This document shows positions 47,848 through 57,111 of a stretch of DNA of 64,000 bases, piece after piece. How positions within the stretch are numbered: position 1 is the first letter of the stretch; each line of letters starts with the position of its first letter. The notes under the pieces are model-generated. The model saw only the letters and a list, made by a program, of their open reading frames with translations. It made no database searches and had not been told where the DNA came from. A program made the translations under genes and the position numbers. Source of the DNA: DATJCV01 sp963707665 (GTDB taxonomy: Bacteria > Pseudomonadota > Gammaproteobacteria > Burkholderiales > Burkholderiaceae_D). The DNA is taken from the NCBI GenBank assembly GCA_963707665.1, contig CAVPQU010000018.1, positions 558,001 through 622,000 of the forward strand, in the 5' to 3' direction.

Positions 47848-48391
47848 GGAATTCTTTCTGTCGCAACAGCGAGGCATGCAAACTGTGGTGGCCAACCACG
47901 ATCTCGGAACTGAAAAACAATAGCAGAACGCGCGGGATCCGACATGCCAATGACAGCACGATGATCGGCGGTAACAGCGTTCCATGGCTGCCATCACCGG
48001 AGGGCGCTTCCAAGCTTTCACATGCCACCCGGCACCGGCAATTTTGCATCATCAACGCCAAGCCATTGTTGCATCAGGAGAGACGACTGCAAGCGCATTC
48101 ACTGTCACCTTGGCCCCTTATCGAAGCCGGATTTGAGCAATCGCAGAAGCGGTGCATAGGCCTGCCCTCGGCAGCCGCAAGGTGCGCGCATATTTGCGTC
48201 GCATTCGTGCGTCACGTCAAACTGCCGTCATATTGGATTGCTACTATTTGCCGTGTTCGTGCGAGTCCCTTTAGCTGCGTTGAAAGCGCTACCACCGGAG
48301 CCGGCGGTAGAGAAATATACCGGCACCAGTTTTATCATCCCACCCGGTTTTCGTACCGTGGGAAGAAACGAAAAACCAACAGGAGATTGCC
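47848..48391. other. 544-bp gap upstream of psiF
   Basis: Divergent region between the lipoprotein dehydrogenase and psiF. A 144-codon open stretch on the plus strand has a composition unlike a protein and no homology I recognise. The one element of note is the phosphate-box-like repeat at 48211-48230. Confidence 0.5.
48211..48233 (+). promoter_or_regulatory. Possible PhoB box upstream of psiF
   Basis: GTCA at 48216-48219 and GTCA at 48227-48230 are exactly 11 bases apart, the spacing of the two half-sites of a Pho box, in the context ACGTCAAACTGCCGTCATA. A third GTCA is at 48211. It is about 160 bases before psiF, which is phosphate-starvation-induced in enterics. The match is partial. Confidence 0.3.
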
Positions 48392-48694
48392 ATGAAACAG
48401 CTACTCGCTCTTGCCGCATGCGCAGCTTTTCTTCTTTTCAATTCGGCTTTCGCCCAAGCCCCGGCGCAGCAAGCGGCGCCCTCTGCCCAGCAATCGAAAA
48501 TGACTCAATGCAACGCGGACGCGGCTGGCATGAAAGGCGACGAACGCAAATCGTTCATGAAAAACTGCCTGTCCGCGAAACCGGCCGCTACAGGCAATTC
48601 GCAGCAGAGCAAAATGACCCAATGCAACAAGGATGCGGCTGGCATGAAAGGCGACGAACGCAAGAAATTCATGAGCGAGTGCCTCAAAAAATAA
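48392..48694 (+). CDS. psiF: PsiF-repeat secreted small protein
   Basis: 100 residues. The signal peptide MKQLLALAACAAFLLFNSAFAQ is followed by two copies of the PsiF repeat, SKMTQCNADAAGMKGDERKS and SKMTQCNKDAAGMKGDERKK, each with a conserved Cys and ending FM-x-x-CL. Named for phosphate-starvation induction in E. coli; biochemical role unknown. AGGAG at 48380-48384 marks the start. Confidence 0.92.
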   Translation: MKQLLALAACAAFLLFNSAFAQAPAQQAAPSAQQSKMTQCNADAAGMKGDERKSFMKNCLSAKPAATGNSQQSKMTQCNKDAAGMKGDERKKFMSECLKK

Positions 48695-49206
48695 GAATCA
48701 CCAAAGGCTGAGATTGCAGATTTTCAGGGCCTGACTCGCCTTGAAATTTTTGTGGTGTGATCGGGAACGGGCTTCGGCGTGCTGTCGATTGGCAATCTCG
48801 TTGCCGTTGGCCCAAACCGGTATTTGGTCATCCTGACTTTCTTCTCGCTGGCACTGTCTTCATATCTGGCCAAACCGGGACCAACTTTGGCGAAGAAGCA
48901 TTGCTCACTGAACAGCTTCCGTGCGTCGGCCGTTCAACCGCTATTCTGGCTGCACTTCGTTCCCTGATTCCGGTCTACGCAAGATCCTGCCGCTGACCGC
49001 CTTCCCATATTTTCCGGGATGCTGCGCACGCGATAATTTCCACGGCCGACGACATGCCGACGGCCCTCAAGGGCTTCCGCGCAGAGCATGCCGAGTCGAT
49101 AAATAGGGAATAATGGAGGGCAGGGCACGAACCCGTGCTGAAAGCCTCACACCTTCCTTCCCATTCCATCAATCAACCAACCAACCCGCAACACGGAAAG
49201 AGAAAT
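48695..49206. other. 512-bp gap between psiF and ppiB
   Basis: No convincing gene. A 62-codon stretch at 48779-48967 contains a hydrophobic piece (RYLVILTFFSLALSSYLAKPG) that could be a decayed membrane segment, but it lacks a ribosome site and any recognised family. The right end is the ppiB leader. Confidence 0.45.
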
Positions 49207-49743
49207 ATGACTACCTTAAAAGCCATCATGGAAACCAGCAAGGGCACCATCAACATCAATCTTTTTGCTGACCAGACACCGGTCACGGTTGCCAATTTCG
49301 TGAACCTCGCCCAGCGCGGATATTACGACGGCCTGAAGTTTCATCGCGTCATCAACAATTTCATGATCCAGGGCGGTTGCCCGCAAGGCACCGGCATGGG
49401 CGGCCCCGGCTATGATTTCGAAGATGAGTTTTCCCAGGGATTGCGGCATGACAAGGCCGGCATTTTGTCGATGGCCAACGCCGGGCCCGGTACCAACGGC
49501 AGCCAGTTCTTCATCACCCACGGCCCAACGCCGCATCTGGACGGCATGCACACCGTGTTCGGTGCCGTCGTCGGCAGCGAAGACCAGAAAGTGGTCGACA
49601 GCATTGCCAAGGACGACATCATCGAAAAAGTCACGATCGAAGGCGATGCATCCGAGCTGATGAAGCAGGTCGGCGACAAGCTGACCCGGTGGAATCAAGT
49701 CATCGATAAACGCTTCCCCAACCTGAAGCCGAGCGCCGCCTAA
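49207..49743 (+). CDS. ppiB: Cyclophilin-type peptidyl-prolyl isomerase
   Basis: 178-residue cytoplasmic cyclophilin catalysing prolyl cis-trans isomerisation. Active-site segments: FHRVINNFMIQGGCPQGTG, MANAGPGTNGSQFFIT and LDGMHTVFGAVVGSED. There is no signal peptide from MTTLKAIMETSKG at 49207, hence the cytosolic PpiB class. The C-terminal tail of about 15 residues past the fold is a little longer than the minimal PpiB. Confidence 0.94.
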   Translation: MTTLKAIMETSKGTININLFADQTPVTVANFVNLAQRGYYDGLKFHRVINNFMIQGGCPQGTGMGGPGYDFEDEFSQGLRHDKAGILSMANAGPGTNGSQFFITHGPTPHLDGMHTVFGAVVGSEDQKVVDSIAKDDIIEKVTIEGDASELMKQVGDKLTRWNQVIDKRFPNLKPSAA

Positions 49744-50174
49744 GGTATCCACGGCGAAGGCAATCGCTGCCTTCACCGGTCCTCGCATGGGCGCGCCACC
49801 GTGTCCATGCGCAGGTAAGCCAGTCGACGCACTGTCTGACCTGCGTGTTTCGCGTGGCGTACTCTTCTTTCGTTAAACCAGCGACGTCATTCCCGCGACA
49901 TGCGGCGTAAACGGTGCGCTACGCCGCAGCTTCAGCCCGTCTGGATGCAACGCAATTTCCTCATAAAGCGATAAATTGGGCTCTGTCGTAGTTGGCTGTT
50001 GCAAGCCATTCCATGTCGTTGCCACATCCTTTTGGCGAAAATACAGGCATTCGCGCCAGTGGCGTGAAGGATCAACGACACTGGACCCCCGCCTTCGCGG
50101 AAGCGACAGCGGTCTGCCTCCTATTATTTGTGGGGCCTCGCTTATCATCGCGGGTTTCCCGTATCGTTCCTGCC
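49744..50174. other. 431-bp gap with degenerate REP-like halves
   Basis: Besides the hairpin after ppiB it contains GTCATTCCCGCGACATGCGG (from about 49887) and CACTGGACCCCCGCCTTCGCGG (from 50079). Both resemble the GTCATTCCCGC...GCGGGAATCCAGTG element seen at 19721-19753. No gene recognised. Confidence 0.45.
49756..49774 (+). terminator. Hairpin after ppiB
   Basis: GAAGGCA (49756-49762) and TGCCTTC (49768-49774) form a perfect 7-bp stem with a 5-base loop, 13 bases after the ppiB stop. No T-run follows. Confidence 0.4.
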
Positions 50175-50768
50175 ATGTATCAACTAGCCGCATTCGCCAC
50201 CGCCGAGATCGAAATCAAGAAGAGCCGCTTCATCGGCTTGCTGTATCCGTTGACGACGCGTGCCGAGGCTCGCGCCAGGCTGGCCGAACTGCGCGCGCAG
50301 CATCCGAACGCGGTGCATGTTTGCTGGGTACTGATCTGCGAGGGCGACTCTGGCCTCGACGATGACGGCGAACCATCCGGTACGGCGGCACGGCCAATGT
50401 ATAACGTGCTGGTGCACAAGGACGTATTCAACGTGCTCGCGGTAGTCGTGCGTTACTGGGGCGGAATGAAGCTGGGTGCAGGCGGCTTGACGCGCGCTTA
50501 CGGGCAAGCAATCTCCGAAGCCATCAAGACGGCGCAACTGGTGCCGGTCGAAGCGATGTGCGAGCGACGGTTAGTGCTGCAGTTTGCCGACGAATCGACG
50601 CTGCGCCGCTATTGCGAACAATCCGGCGTGGCGGTACTGGATGCGCAATATGGCGATGCGGTGACCCTGATCGTGAAAATGAAGGCGAGCGAGGCGGAAG
50701 CGTTCTGTCGCGGTGCCTTCGATCTGTTGCGCGGCGCCCTGCAAATACACGAACACGAGCCGGGCTGA
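50175..50768 (+). CDS. yigZ: YigZ/IMPACT-family protein
   Basis: 197 residues. N-terminal UPF0029 domain with IEIKKSRFIGLLYPL, CWVLICEGDSGLDDDGEPSGTAARPMYNVL, and RYWGGMKLGAGGLTRAYGQA, then a C-terminal DUF1949 domain. The family is linked to translation regulation in eukaryotes; the bacterial role is not established. The start MYQLAAFATAEIEIKK at 50175 is family-typical. Confidence 0.92.
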   Translation: MYQLAAFATAEIEIKKSRFIGLLYPLTTRAEARARLAELRAQHPNAVHVCWVLICEGDSGLDDDGEPSGTAARPMYNVLVHKDVFNVLAVVVRYWGGMKLGAGGLTRAYGQAISEAIKTAQLVPVEAMCERRLVLQFADESTLRRYCEQSGVAVLDAQYGDAVTLIVKMKASEAEAFCRGAFDLLRGALQIHEHEPG

Positions 50769-50807
50769 ACCTGTTTCAATGTTTTCAGCGCGAACTTGGG
50801 CCGCCGC

Positions 50808-51643
50808 TCAAATCATCTCCAGGGACTCCGGCCCATGCGGCGGCGGAAACGCCTGATCCAGTTGCGCCAAATCTTCCTGCGTCAATTTCAGATCCAGCGC
50901 GGCGCAGTTTTCCTGCACATGGCTGGGTTTCGACGCTTTCGGAATCGCGATCACGCCCGGTTGCCGCAACACCCACGCCAAGGCGACCTGCGCCGGCGTG
51001 ACGCCATGCTTCGCTGCGACCTGCGCCACTTCGGCAGACTCGGTCAATCGCCCTTGCTCGATCGGTGAATATGCCATCAGCGGCAAGCCGCGCGCCTGCG
51101 CTTGCGGCAACAAGTCGTATTCGATGCCACGCCGCGTCAGGTTATACAAGACCTGGTTGGTAGCCACGGCATCACCACCGGGAGCGCGCATGATTTCCTG
51201 CATGTCATCGACATCCATGTTGCTGACGCCCCAGTGGCGAATCTTCCCCGCGTCCTGCAACGCCTCAAAGGCGGCGATGGTTTCGGCAAACGGCGTGCTG
51301 CCGCGCCAGTGCAGCAGATACAGATCGATCCGGTCGGTACCCAGCCGCCTCAGGCTGCGCTCGCAGGCAGCAATCGTCCCGCTCTTCGCGAGGCATTGGT
51401 CGGCAACACCTTGCTGACCAAAAAGACTTCATCGCGCCGTCCGGCAATCGCTTCGCCCACCAGCGACTCCGCCGCACCGTCGCCATACATTTCGGCGGTA
51501 TCGATCAGCGTCATGCCCAGGTCCAGGCCGAGCCGCAGGCTGGCGATTTCCTCGGCACGGCGACGTCGCTGATCACCCATGTACCACGTCCCTTGCCCGA
51601 GTACCGGCACGGCTTCGCCGGAGGGCAGTTTTGTCTTGCGCAT
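50808..51643 (-). CDS. Aldo/keto reductase, frameshifted near 51385
   Basis: AKR-family NADPH-dependent reductase. The N-terminal piece (51643 to about 51385) carries GEAVPVLGQGTWYMGD, LGMTLIDTAEMYGDGAAESLVGEAI (catalytic Asp and Tyr) and VFLVSKVLPTNASR with the catalytic Lys. One missing base near 51385 breaks the frame; then TIAACERSLRRLGTDRIDLYLLHWRG with the catalytic His, DAGKIRHWGVSNMDVDDM and AIPKASKPSHVQEN follow to the end. Repaired length is about 278. A decayed second copy lies at 57112-57687. Confidence 0.9.
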
Positions 51644-51832
51644 GCGTTCTCCTGTCATTGCGCCACAGCTCGGAACCGGGAAGGGCGTTGAGGTATCGAG
51701 CGTGCTGGCATATCGATGCCCAGCCTACTCGAATCGTGTAGGCCAAGCCAGTGGACGAAAGTCGTTCATCTATTGCCGAAAATTAACTTACTGATAATAT
51801 CTGGCCATCAGTGTTTTCTTAGTGAAACGAAT

Positions 51833-51973
51833 ATGGCGCGACAGAAGCAATCTGTATTCGAAGATCTGATGGACATCGCCGCCATGCTGCCTTGGCAGAT
51901 AGCGCTGGCTTTGGCGGTGGTGTCGTATTCCGGATCCCACCATGCCGCCTCCTTACGCTCTGCCGTCCGATGA
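51833..51973 (+). pseudogene. Truncated N-terminal stub of an Mrr-like restriction-endonuclease-family protein
   Basis: 46 codons from ATG 51833: MARQKQSVFEDLMDIAAMLP then WQIALALAVVSYSGSHHAAS. This resembles the N-terminal leader and first membrane-like helix of Mrr-cat proteins of Burkholderiales (MAR-basic, FEDL, LPW, VVSY). The nuclease domain is missing. A second, even shorter copy is at 57871. The assignment is from memory of the family and is tentative. Confidence 0.45.
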
Positions 51974-52054
51974 TTTTCAACATTAGGCCTCATTAGACAA
52001 CGCCGTGATGTGCTGAATTTTAATTTTTTACGAATGAAAATAGGGAGGCCAGCG

Positions 52055-52879
52055 GTGAATCAATGGAAAAATAGCACGGCGTTTATCACGGGCGCGGGTT
52101 CGGGAATCGGTCGCGCCTTGGCCAAAACTTTGGCGGCTCGCGGTGCGCTGGTTTGTGCCGCCGACATCAATGCGGCTGCAGCGGAACGGGTGGCTGCGGA
52201 ATGCGGCAATAAGGCGCTAGCCGTCGTACTTGATGTGCGCGACGCTGAAGCAGTGCGTGCCGCTATCGAGAATTTTGCAACTGAAACGGGGAGGCTGGAC
52301 TATCTTTTCAATAATGCAGGAATCGGTGTCGCCGGTGAAACCGATGAAATTCCTCTGGCTGCATGGCAACATATTGTCGACATCAATCTATACGGTGTGC
52401 TTCACGGTGTACTGGCGGCGTATCCAATTATGCTGAAACAGCGGTCGGGGCACATCATCAATACCGCTTCGCTTGCTGGTCTCAGCCCGGCTCCGTTGCT
52501 TGCGCCTTATTCGCTAACAAAGCACGCTGTAGTTGGCTTGAGCACGAGCCTTCGCATTGAAGCCGCAGCACGCGGTGTGCGCGTGAGTCTATTGTGTCCA
52601 GCAGCGATAGAAACGCCGATTCTTGATTCTGAAAATCCGAAAGATATTCCAATTCCGTGGGGGCCTGATATTCGCCGCTTTCTGACTGCTCTGGCAGGTC
52701 CACCCTATCCCGTAGAAAAATGTGTCGAGGAGGCGTTGGCTGCCATTGAAAAAAATAAAAGCATCATCGTTTTGCCAGGGCGTGCACGACTAGCGTGGCG
52801 ATTGGGCAGAATGTTTCCGGCCATGGTAGAGAGAGTCAGTGGAACTGCCGTGACGGCAGAGAGGAAAACCCGCCCTTGA
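52055..52879 (+). CDS. Short-chain dehydrogenase/reductase
   Basis: 274-residue SDR. The nucleotide motif is TGAGSGIGRALAKTLAARGA, followed by FNNAGIG, the Ser of NTASLAGLS, and the catalytic YSLTK. The preferred start is GTG 52055, with AGGGAGG at 52042-52048; in-frame ATGs at 52034 and 52010 are alternatives. Its base composition looks visibly more AT-rich than the neighbours (TTTTCAATAATGCAGG, AAAAAAATAAAAGC), which suggests acquisition. Substrate unknown. Confidence 0.9.
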   Translation: MNQWKNSTAFITGAGSGIGRALAKTLAARGALVCAADINAAAAERVAAECGNKALAVVLDVRDAEAVRAAIENFATETGRLDYLFNNAGIGVAGETDEIPLAAWQHIVDINLYGVLHGVLAAYPIMLKQRSGHIINTASLAGLSPAPLLAPYSLTKHAVVGLSTSLRIEAAARGVRVSLLCPAAIETPILDSENPKDIPIPWGPDIRRFLTALAGPPYPVEKCVEEALAAIEKNKSIIVLPGRARLAWRLGRMFPAMVERVSGTAVTAERKTRP

Positions 52880-53039
52880 TGGAAGGATGAGTTTTACTTG
52901 CTTGAATCGCACCAGTCCAATGCCTGAGAGCCTCCAACAAAATGGAAGTGGAAACTGATCGTGCCAAGCTGTGCGTGGCGCTCGCCAGTAAGATGCGACG
53001 CAATTATTTATTCTCATCCCTAACGACAAAGGCTTCGGC

Positions 53040-54598
53040 ATGTCCCTCTCGCTTCGTAAGGCAGTCCTGTGCACCTTTCTGGGTGTTTCATTCGCGGCCT
53101 ATGGCGGCAACGCTACGCAAGGTGCAAGCTATCCGGACGGTTCCACGCCGCCGAACGAAGCCGTCGCGCTGCCGATTCCGGCCGGACAAATCGACCGCGC
53201 GGTGGGCCAGCTCGATGCCTTGGCGGCAAAGCTGATGGCCAGTTCCGGCATTCCGGGCATGGCGGTGGCCGTCGTCCATGGCGGCAAGACGGTCTATGCC
53301 AAAGGCTTTGGCGTGCGTGCCGTCGGCTCGCCGCAAACGGTGGATGCCGATACGGTGTTCCAGTTGGCGTCGATGTCGAAGCCGATCGGGGCTACGGTGG
53401 TGGCGCAGCAGGTCGGCGCTGGCCGCGTGCAGTGGAATACGCCGGTGCAAACCTGGTTGCCCGATTTCTCGCTGGCTGATCCTTACGTTAGCCGGCAACT
53501 GACCATTGGCGACCTGTATGCGCATCGCTCGGGCTTGCCGGATCACGCCGGTGACCTACTGGAAGATATGGGATATGACCGCGCGCAAGTGCTGCAGCGC
53601 TTGCGTTACCTGCCGCTGAAGTCGTTTCGCAACACCTACGAGTACACCAATTTCGGCCTGACGGCGGCGGGCAGGCGGTCGCGGTCGCCGCAGGCACCGA
53701 TTGGGCGACGCTGTCGGAACAGGCGATCTACCGGCCGCTGGGCATGAACGCGACCAGCTCGCGCTTTGCCGATTTTCAGGCACGCGCAAATCGCGCCCCC
53801 GGCCATATCCAGCGCAATGGCGCCTTCGTGGTCGGGCCGGCGCGCCAGCCCGATGCGCAATCGCCGGCCGGCGGCGTCAGCTCTTCGGTCAATGACGTGG
53901 CGAAGTGGATGGCGTTCGTGCTGGCCAACGGCCAACCGCTGGTGCCCGCAGCAGCACTGTTGCCGGCGGTGACGCCGCAAATCGTGTCGAGCCCGGCAAG
54001 TAATAGCAGCGGCCGTGCCGGCTTTTATGGTTACGGCTTTAATGTCGGCACCTCGGCCGCCGGCCGTGTCACGCTTGGCCACTCGGGCGCCTTCCTGATG
54101 GGCGCCGCGACCGCGTTCACCATCATTCCGTCGGCCGACGTGGCAATCGTGGTGCTGACCAACGCCTGGCCGATCGGCGTGCCGGAAACGCTGGTGGCGC
54201 AGTTCAGCGATCTGGTGCAGTTTGGCAGCATCCAGCGCGACTGGGGTACGCTGGCCGCGTCGATGTTCGCGCCGTTCCACAAGCCATCCGGCTCGCTGGT
54301 TGGCGTCGCGCGGCCCGCACAGCCGGCACCGGCCGCGCCGCTGGCAAGCTATGCCGGCACTTATCAGAATGCGTATTACGGCGCGCTCGATGTCGTGGAG
54401 AAGGACGGCGCGCTGGAATTGCGGCTGGGCCCGAAACCTTTGGTGCTGCCGCTTGCGCATTGGGATGGCGACGTGTTCACCTTCACGCTGGATGACGAAA
54501 ACGCCGCGATCGGTTCCATCTCCAAGGCCAGCTTTTCCAACGATCAGGTGGTGCTGGAGTATTACAACGCCGAGGGCTTGGGGACGTTTCGGCGCTGA
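53040..54598 (+). CDS. Class-C beta-lactamase-family serine hydrolase, frameshifted near 53672
   Basis: Periplasmic serine hydrolase of the AmpC/esterase-like family. The signal peptide is at the N-terminus (MSLSLRKAVLCTFLGVSFAAYG). The catalytic Ser-x-x-Lys is in QLASMSKPIG, and the Tyr-x-Asn is in YEYTNFG. One missing base at about 53672 breaks the frame; adding it continues EAVAVAAGTDWATLSEQAIY, RPLGMNATSSRFADF, GHSGAFLMGA, and a C-terminal lipocalin-like domain. Repaired length is about 519 residues. Role: esterase or D-aminopeptidase-like enzyme; a true beta-lactamase is not supported. Confidence 0.88.
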
Positions 54599-54783
54599 TG
54601 GCGCCGAACGCGGTTCGCGCATGACAGGTCGCGCGGTTTCAGGCAATTGAAAAATTGAGCCTGTCCCGGCTCTTCCGTTCACGGGGTTTCCGGACATTGA
54701 AACCATGATTTAATGAGGCGAGATGCCCGGTCCCGGTCAACCATTTATCCGAGGCGGAATGCTTCGGTATCCGTGAAAAAACC

Positions 54784-55623
54784 ATGCCCCATATTCGCTA
54801 TCGATTGCTGAATGTATTCGCCGAAACCACCTTCGGCGGCAACCCCCTGGCCGTGATTGAAGACGGCAGTGCCTTGTCCGACGACGAGATGCAGGCCGTT
54901 GCGCGGCAATTCAATCTGTCGGAAACCACCTTCCTCCTGCCCTCCGAGCGCGCCGCAGCCCGCGTCCGCATCTTCACTCCCACTTATGAGATGGCGTTTG
55001 CCGGCCATCCGACGCTGGGCTCGGCGCAGGTCGTGCGCGCGCTGTTCGGCGCCGGCGACCACTTCGAGCTGGAGATGAAGGCGGGAATGATTCCCGTGCG
55101 GGCCGAAGGCGAGCGCTGGACCTTGTGTGCGAATCCGCCGAGCTACCGGCCGCTGCAGGCCACGCCGGCCGAACTGGCCGCCATGTTGAACCTTCCTGAA
55201 GAGGCCATCGCCGGTCCTGCCATGTGGGTGAACTGCGGCACCGAACAACCGTTGATCCCTCTTGCCGGCATCCAATATGTCCATGCATGCCGACCGGATC
55301 CGGCGCTGCTATCGAAATTCTGTACGAATGCCAACGGCCAGCCGAAGGCCTATGTGTTCGCCCGTACCGCGGATGGCTTCGAGGTGCGCTATTTCTGGAT
55401 GCTGGACAAGACTAGTATCGGCGAGGACCCCGGCACCGGCTCGGCTTGTGCCAATCTGGGCGGCTGGTGGCTGGCGACCGAAGGAGCCAAGCCCCTCAAC
55501 GCCCGTGTCAGCCAGGGTACGGCCATCAACCGGCCAAATCTGCTGAGCCTGGAAGTGCAGGACGGCCAAATCCGCGTGGGCGGCCGGGTGGTCGAACTGG
55601 GAGGCGGAGAGTTGCGCTGGTAA
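54784..55623 (+). CDS. PhzF-family isomerase
   Basis: 279-residue two-domain PhzF/DapF-like fold. N-terminal VFAETTFGGNPLAVIED, ARQFNLSETTFLLPS (with the conserved acidic Glu), RIFTPTYEMAFAGHPTLGSA, and C-terminal DPGTGSACANLGGWW. Related to phenazine isomerase PhzF but with no phenazine genes nearby, so a generic isomerase of unknown substrate. Confidence 0.93.
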   Translation: MPHIRYRLLNVFAETTFGGNPLAVIEDGSALSDDEMQAVARQFNLSETTFLLPSERAAARVRIFTPTYEMAFAGHPTLGSAQVVRALFGAGDHFELEMKAGMIPVRAEGERWTLCANPPSYRPLQATPAELAAMLNLPEEAIAGPAMWVNCGTEQPLIPLAGIQYVHACRPDPALLSKFCTNANGQPKAYVFARTADGFEVRYFWMLDKTSIGEDPGTGSACANLGGWWLATEGAKPLNARVSQGTAINRPNLLSLEVQDGQIRVGGRVVELGGGELRW

Positions 55624-55672
55624 CCGCGTACTGATGCGTCGATGCATTCGGTGGAATAATTTTTCGATTCAT

Positions 55673-56073
55673 TCATGCGCATGCCCGCCAATTTGGCGGC
55701 ATTTTGCCACTTTCAGCCCCATCAATTCCCACCAAACTCCGTCCTCGAGCCGTTCTCTGCACCAGGACCTTCGTCGCAATCCGCTCCGTCATTTGCTGCA
55801 CATGCGAGATCACGTCGACCGTGCGGCCCATCGCCTGCAGACCGTCGAGCGTGTCGATCGCCATGCGCAAAGGGTCGGCATCCAGGCTGCCGAAGCCGTC
55901 GTCGATGAACAGCGATTCGGCCCGCACCCGGTTGCTTGACAGCGAGGCGAGGCCGAGTGCCAGCACTAGCGGCGTCAGCAAGCATTCGCCGCCGGACAGC
56001 GAGTGGGCCTAGCGCAGTTCGTTGCCCATGTCTGCGCCCAGTACAATTTGATCATCCACACGCTGCTTGGTGG
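55673..56073 (-). pseudogene. Remnant of SbcC nuclease/ATPase C-terminus
   Basis: Minus-strand reading gives MSTKQRVDDQIVLGADMGNE-LR, an in-frame TAG, then AHSLSGGECLLTPLVLALGLASL, SLFIDDGFGSLDADPLRMAI and DTLDGLQAMGRTVDVISHVQ. These are the ABC signature (SLSGGE), Walker B (LFIDDGFGSLD) and H-loop (VISHVQ) of SbcC/Rad50-type proteins. The roughly 900 residues before them are missing and the stop at about 56009 interrupts the rest, so this is a dead fragment. sbcD is not present either. Confidence 0.8.
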
Positions 56074-56170
56074 ACATCTCCGTGCAAGCGGGGGCAGATC
56101 CAGCCTGTTCCAGCCGACTACTTTCGGCATGGACTGAAATTCAACGTTGGTCCAGAAGGAGATGCATTCC

Positions 56171-56866
56171 ATGCCGCACGCTCATCCTGAATTTCATAAG
56201 GCAGACAGAATCGGCTGGCTGCGGGCAGCGGTGCTGGGCGCCAATGACGGAATTATTTCGGTCGCCAGCCTGGTCGTTGGCGTTGCGGTTGCCGGTGCGT
56301 CACAAAGCAGCATTCTGCTTACGGGTGTCGCCGGCCTGGTCGCTGGAGCGATGTCGATGGCGGCGGGCGAGTATGTCTCGGTTCAATCGCAGGCCGATAC
56401 CGAAAGCGCCGACATTGAACGGGAAAAGCGTGAATTGGAGGCGCATCCTGAGCGCGAACTCGCGGAACTGGTTTCCATTTATGTGAGCCGGGGTCTCGAT
56501 CGGCCGTTGGCGCGCAAAGTGGCGGAAAAGCTGATGTCCGGGGATGCTCTTGAGGCGCACGCCCGTGACGAACTGGGCATTACCGAGACCCTGCGGGCGC
56601 GGCCGGTTCAGGCCTCGCTCGCCTCGGCTCTGTCTTTTGTCGTCGGTGCCATTGTCCCAATCGTCACCGTGTTGCTGGCGCCGACCGCCTGGGTGACCGA
56701 GGTTTCATCCGCGACTGCGCTGGTCACCTTGGCGATTCTGGGCGCAACCGCCGCATACGCCGGTGGTGCGCCGGTCGCCAAGGGTGCGATTCGTGTTGCT
56801 TTCTGGGGAGCGCTCGCGATGGCACTGACCGCCGGTGTCGGCAAGCTGTTTGGCGCGGTCATATGA
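56171..56866 (+). CDS. VIT1/CCC1-family membrane transporter
   Basis: 231-residue protein of the vacuolar-iron-transporter family. N-terminal ADRIGWLRAAVLGANDGIISVASLVVGVAVAGAS and GLVAGAMSMAAGEYVSVQSQADTE are diagnostic, and the acidic cytosolic loop (EREKRELEAHPERELAEL) precedes three C-terminal helices. It probably moves Fe2+ or Mn2+. ATG 56171 fits the AAGGAG at 56156-56161. Confidence 0.92.
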   Translation: MPHAHPEFHKADRIGWLRAAVLGANDGIISVASLVVGVAVAGASQSSILLTGVAGLVAGAMSMAAGEYVSVQSQADTESADIEREKRELEAHPERELAELVSIYVSRGLDRPLARKVAEKLMSGDALEAHARDELGITETLRARPVQASLASALSFVVGAIVPIVTVLLAPTAWVTEVSSATALVTLAILGATAAYAGGAPVAKGAIRVAFWGALAMALTAGVGKLFGAVI

Positions 56867-57111
56867 GCCAGACTGCCATCGTTGCATGGTATTTGCAGAA
56901 GCCGGGTGCAATGGAGTGCAACGACGGCTCTGTCGCAGTGGGCTATTGAAATGCATCGCGCATGGCGAGCAATGCGGCGTGAAATCAGGGGCGAGTTTTT
57001 GCCCTGACTTCATGGCGTAACGCTCTGACCTTGTTTTCATGGGTTGCGTGCGAAGGCACCTGCTACCAGCTGCGAATGAACGGGCAATCAGGATCGCCAG
57101 CTCTTCCCTTC
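56867..57111. other. Gap after the VIT gene
   Basis: Not coding. TCAGGG (56985-56990) and CCCTGA (57002-57007) form a short inverted repeat with an internal T5; it may be a terminator. Nothing else seen. Confidence 0.35.

Noticed and set aside
47961..48395. 144-codon open frame before psiF
   Set aside because: Cys/His/Arg-scattered composition, no ribosome site, no family; it overlaps the psiF leader.
48779..48967. Small membrane protein in the psiF-ppiB gap
   Set aside because: One hydrophobic stretch but no ribosome site or known family; too weak to call.
53040..54598. Antibiotic-resistance beta-lactamase
   Set aside because: It has the SxxK/YxN fold but a long C-terminal extra domain and no AmpC-specific features; esterase-like family members are far more common.
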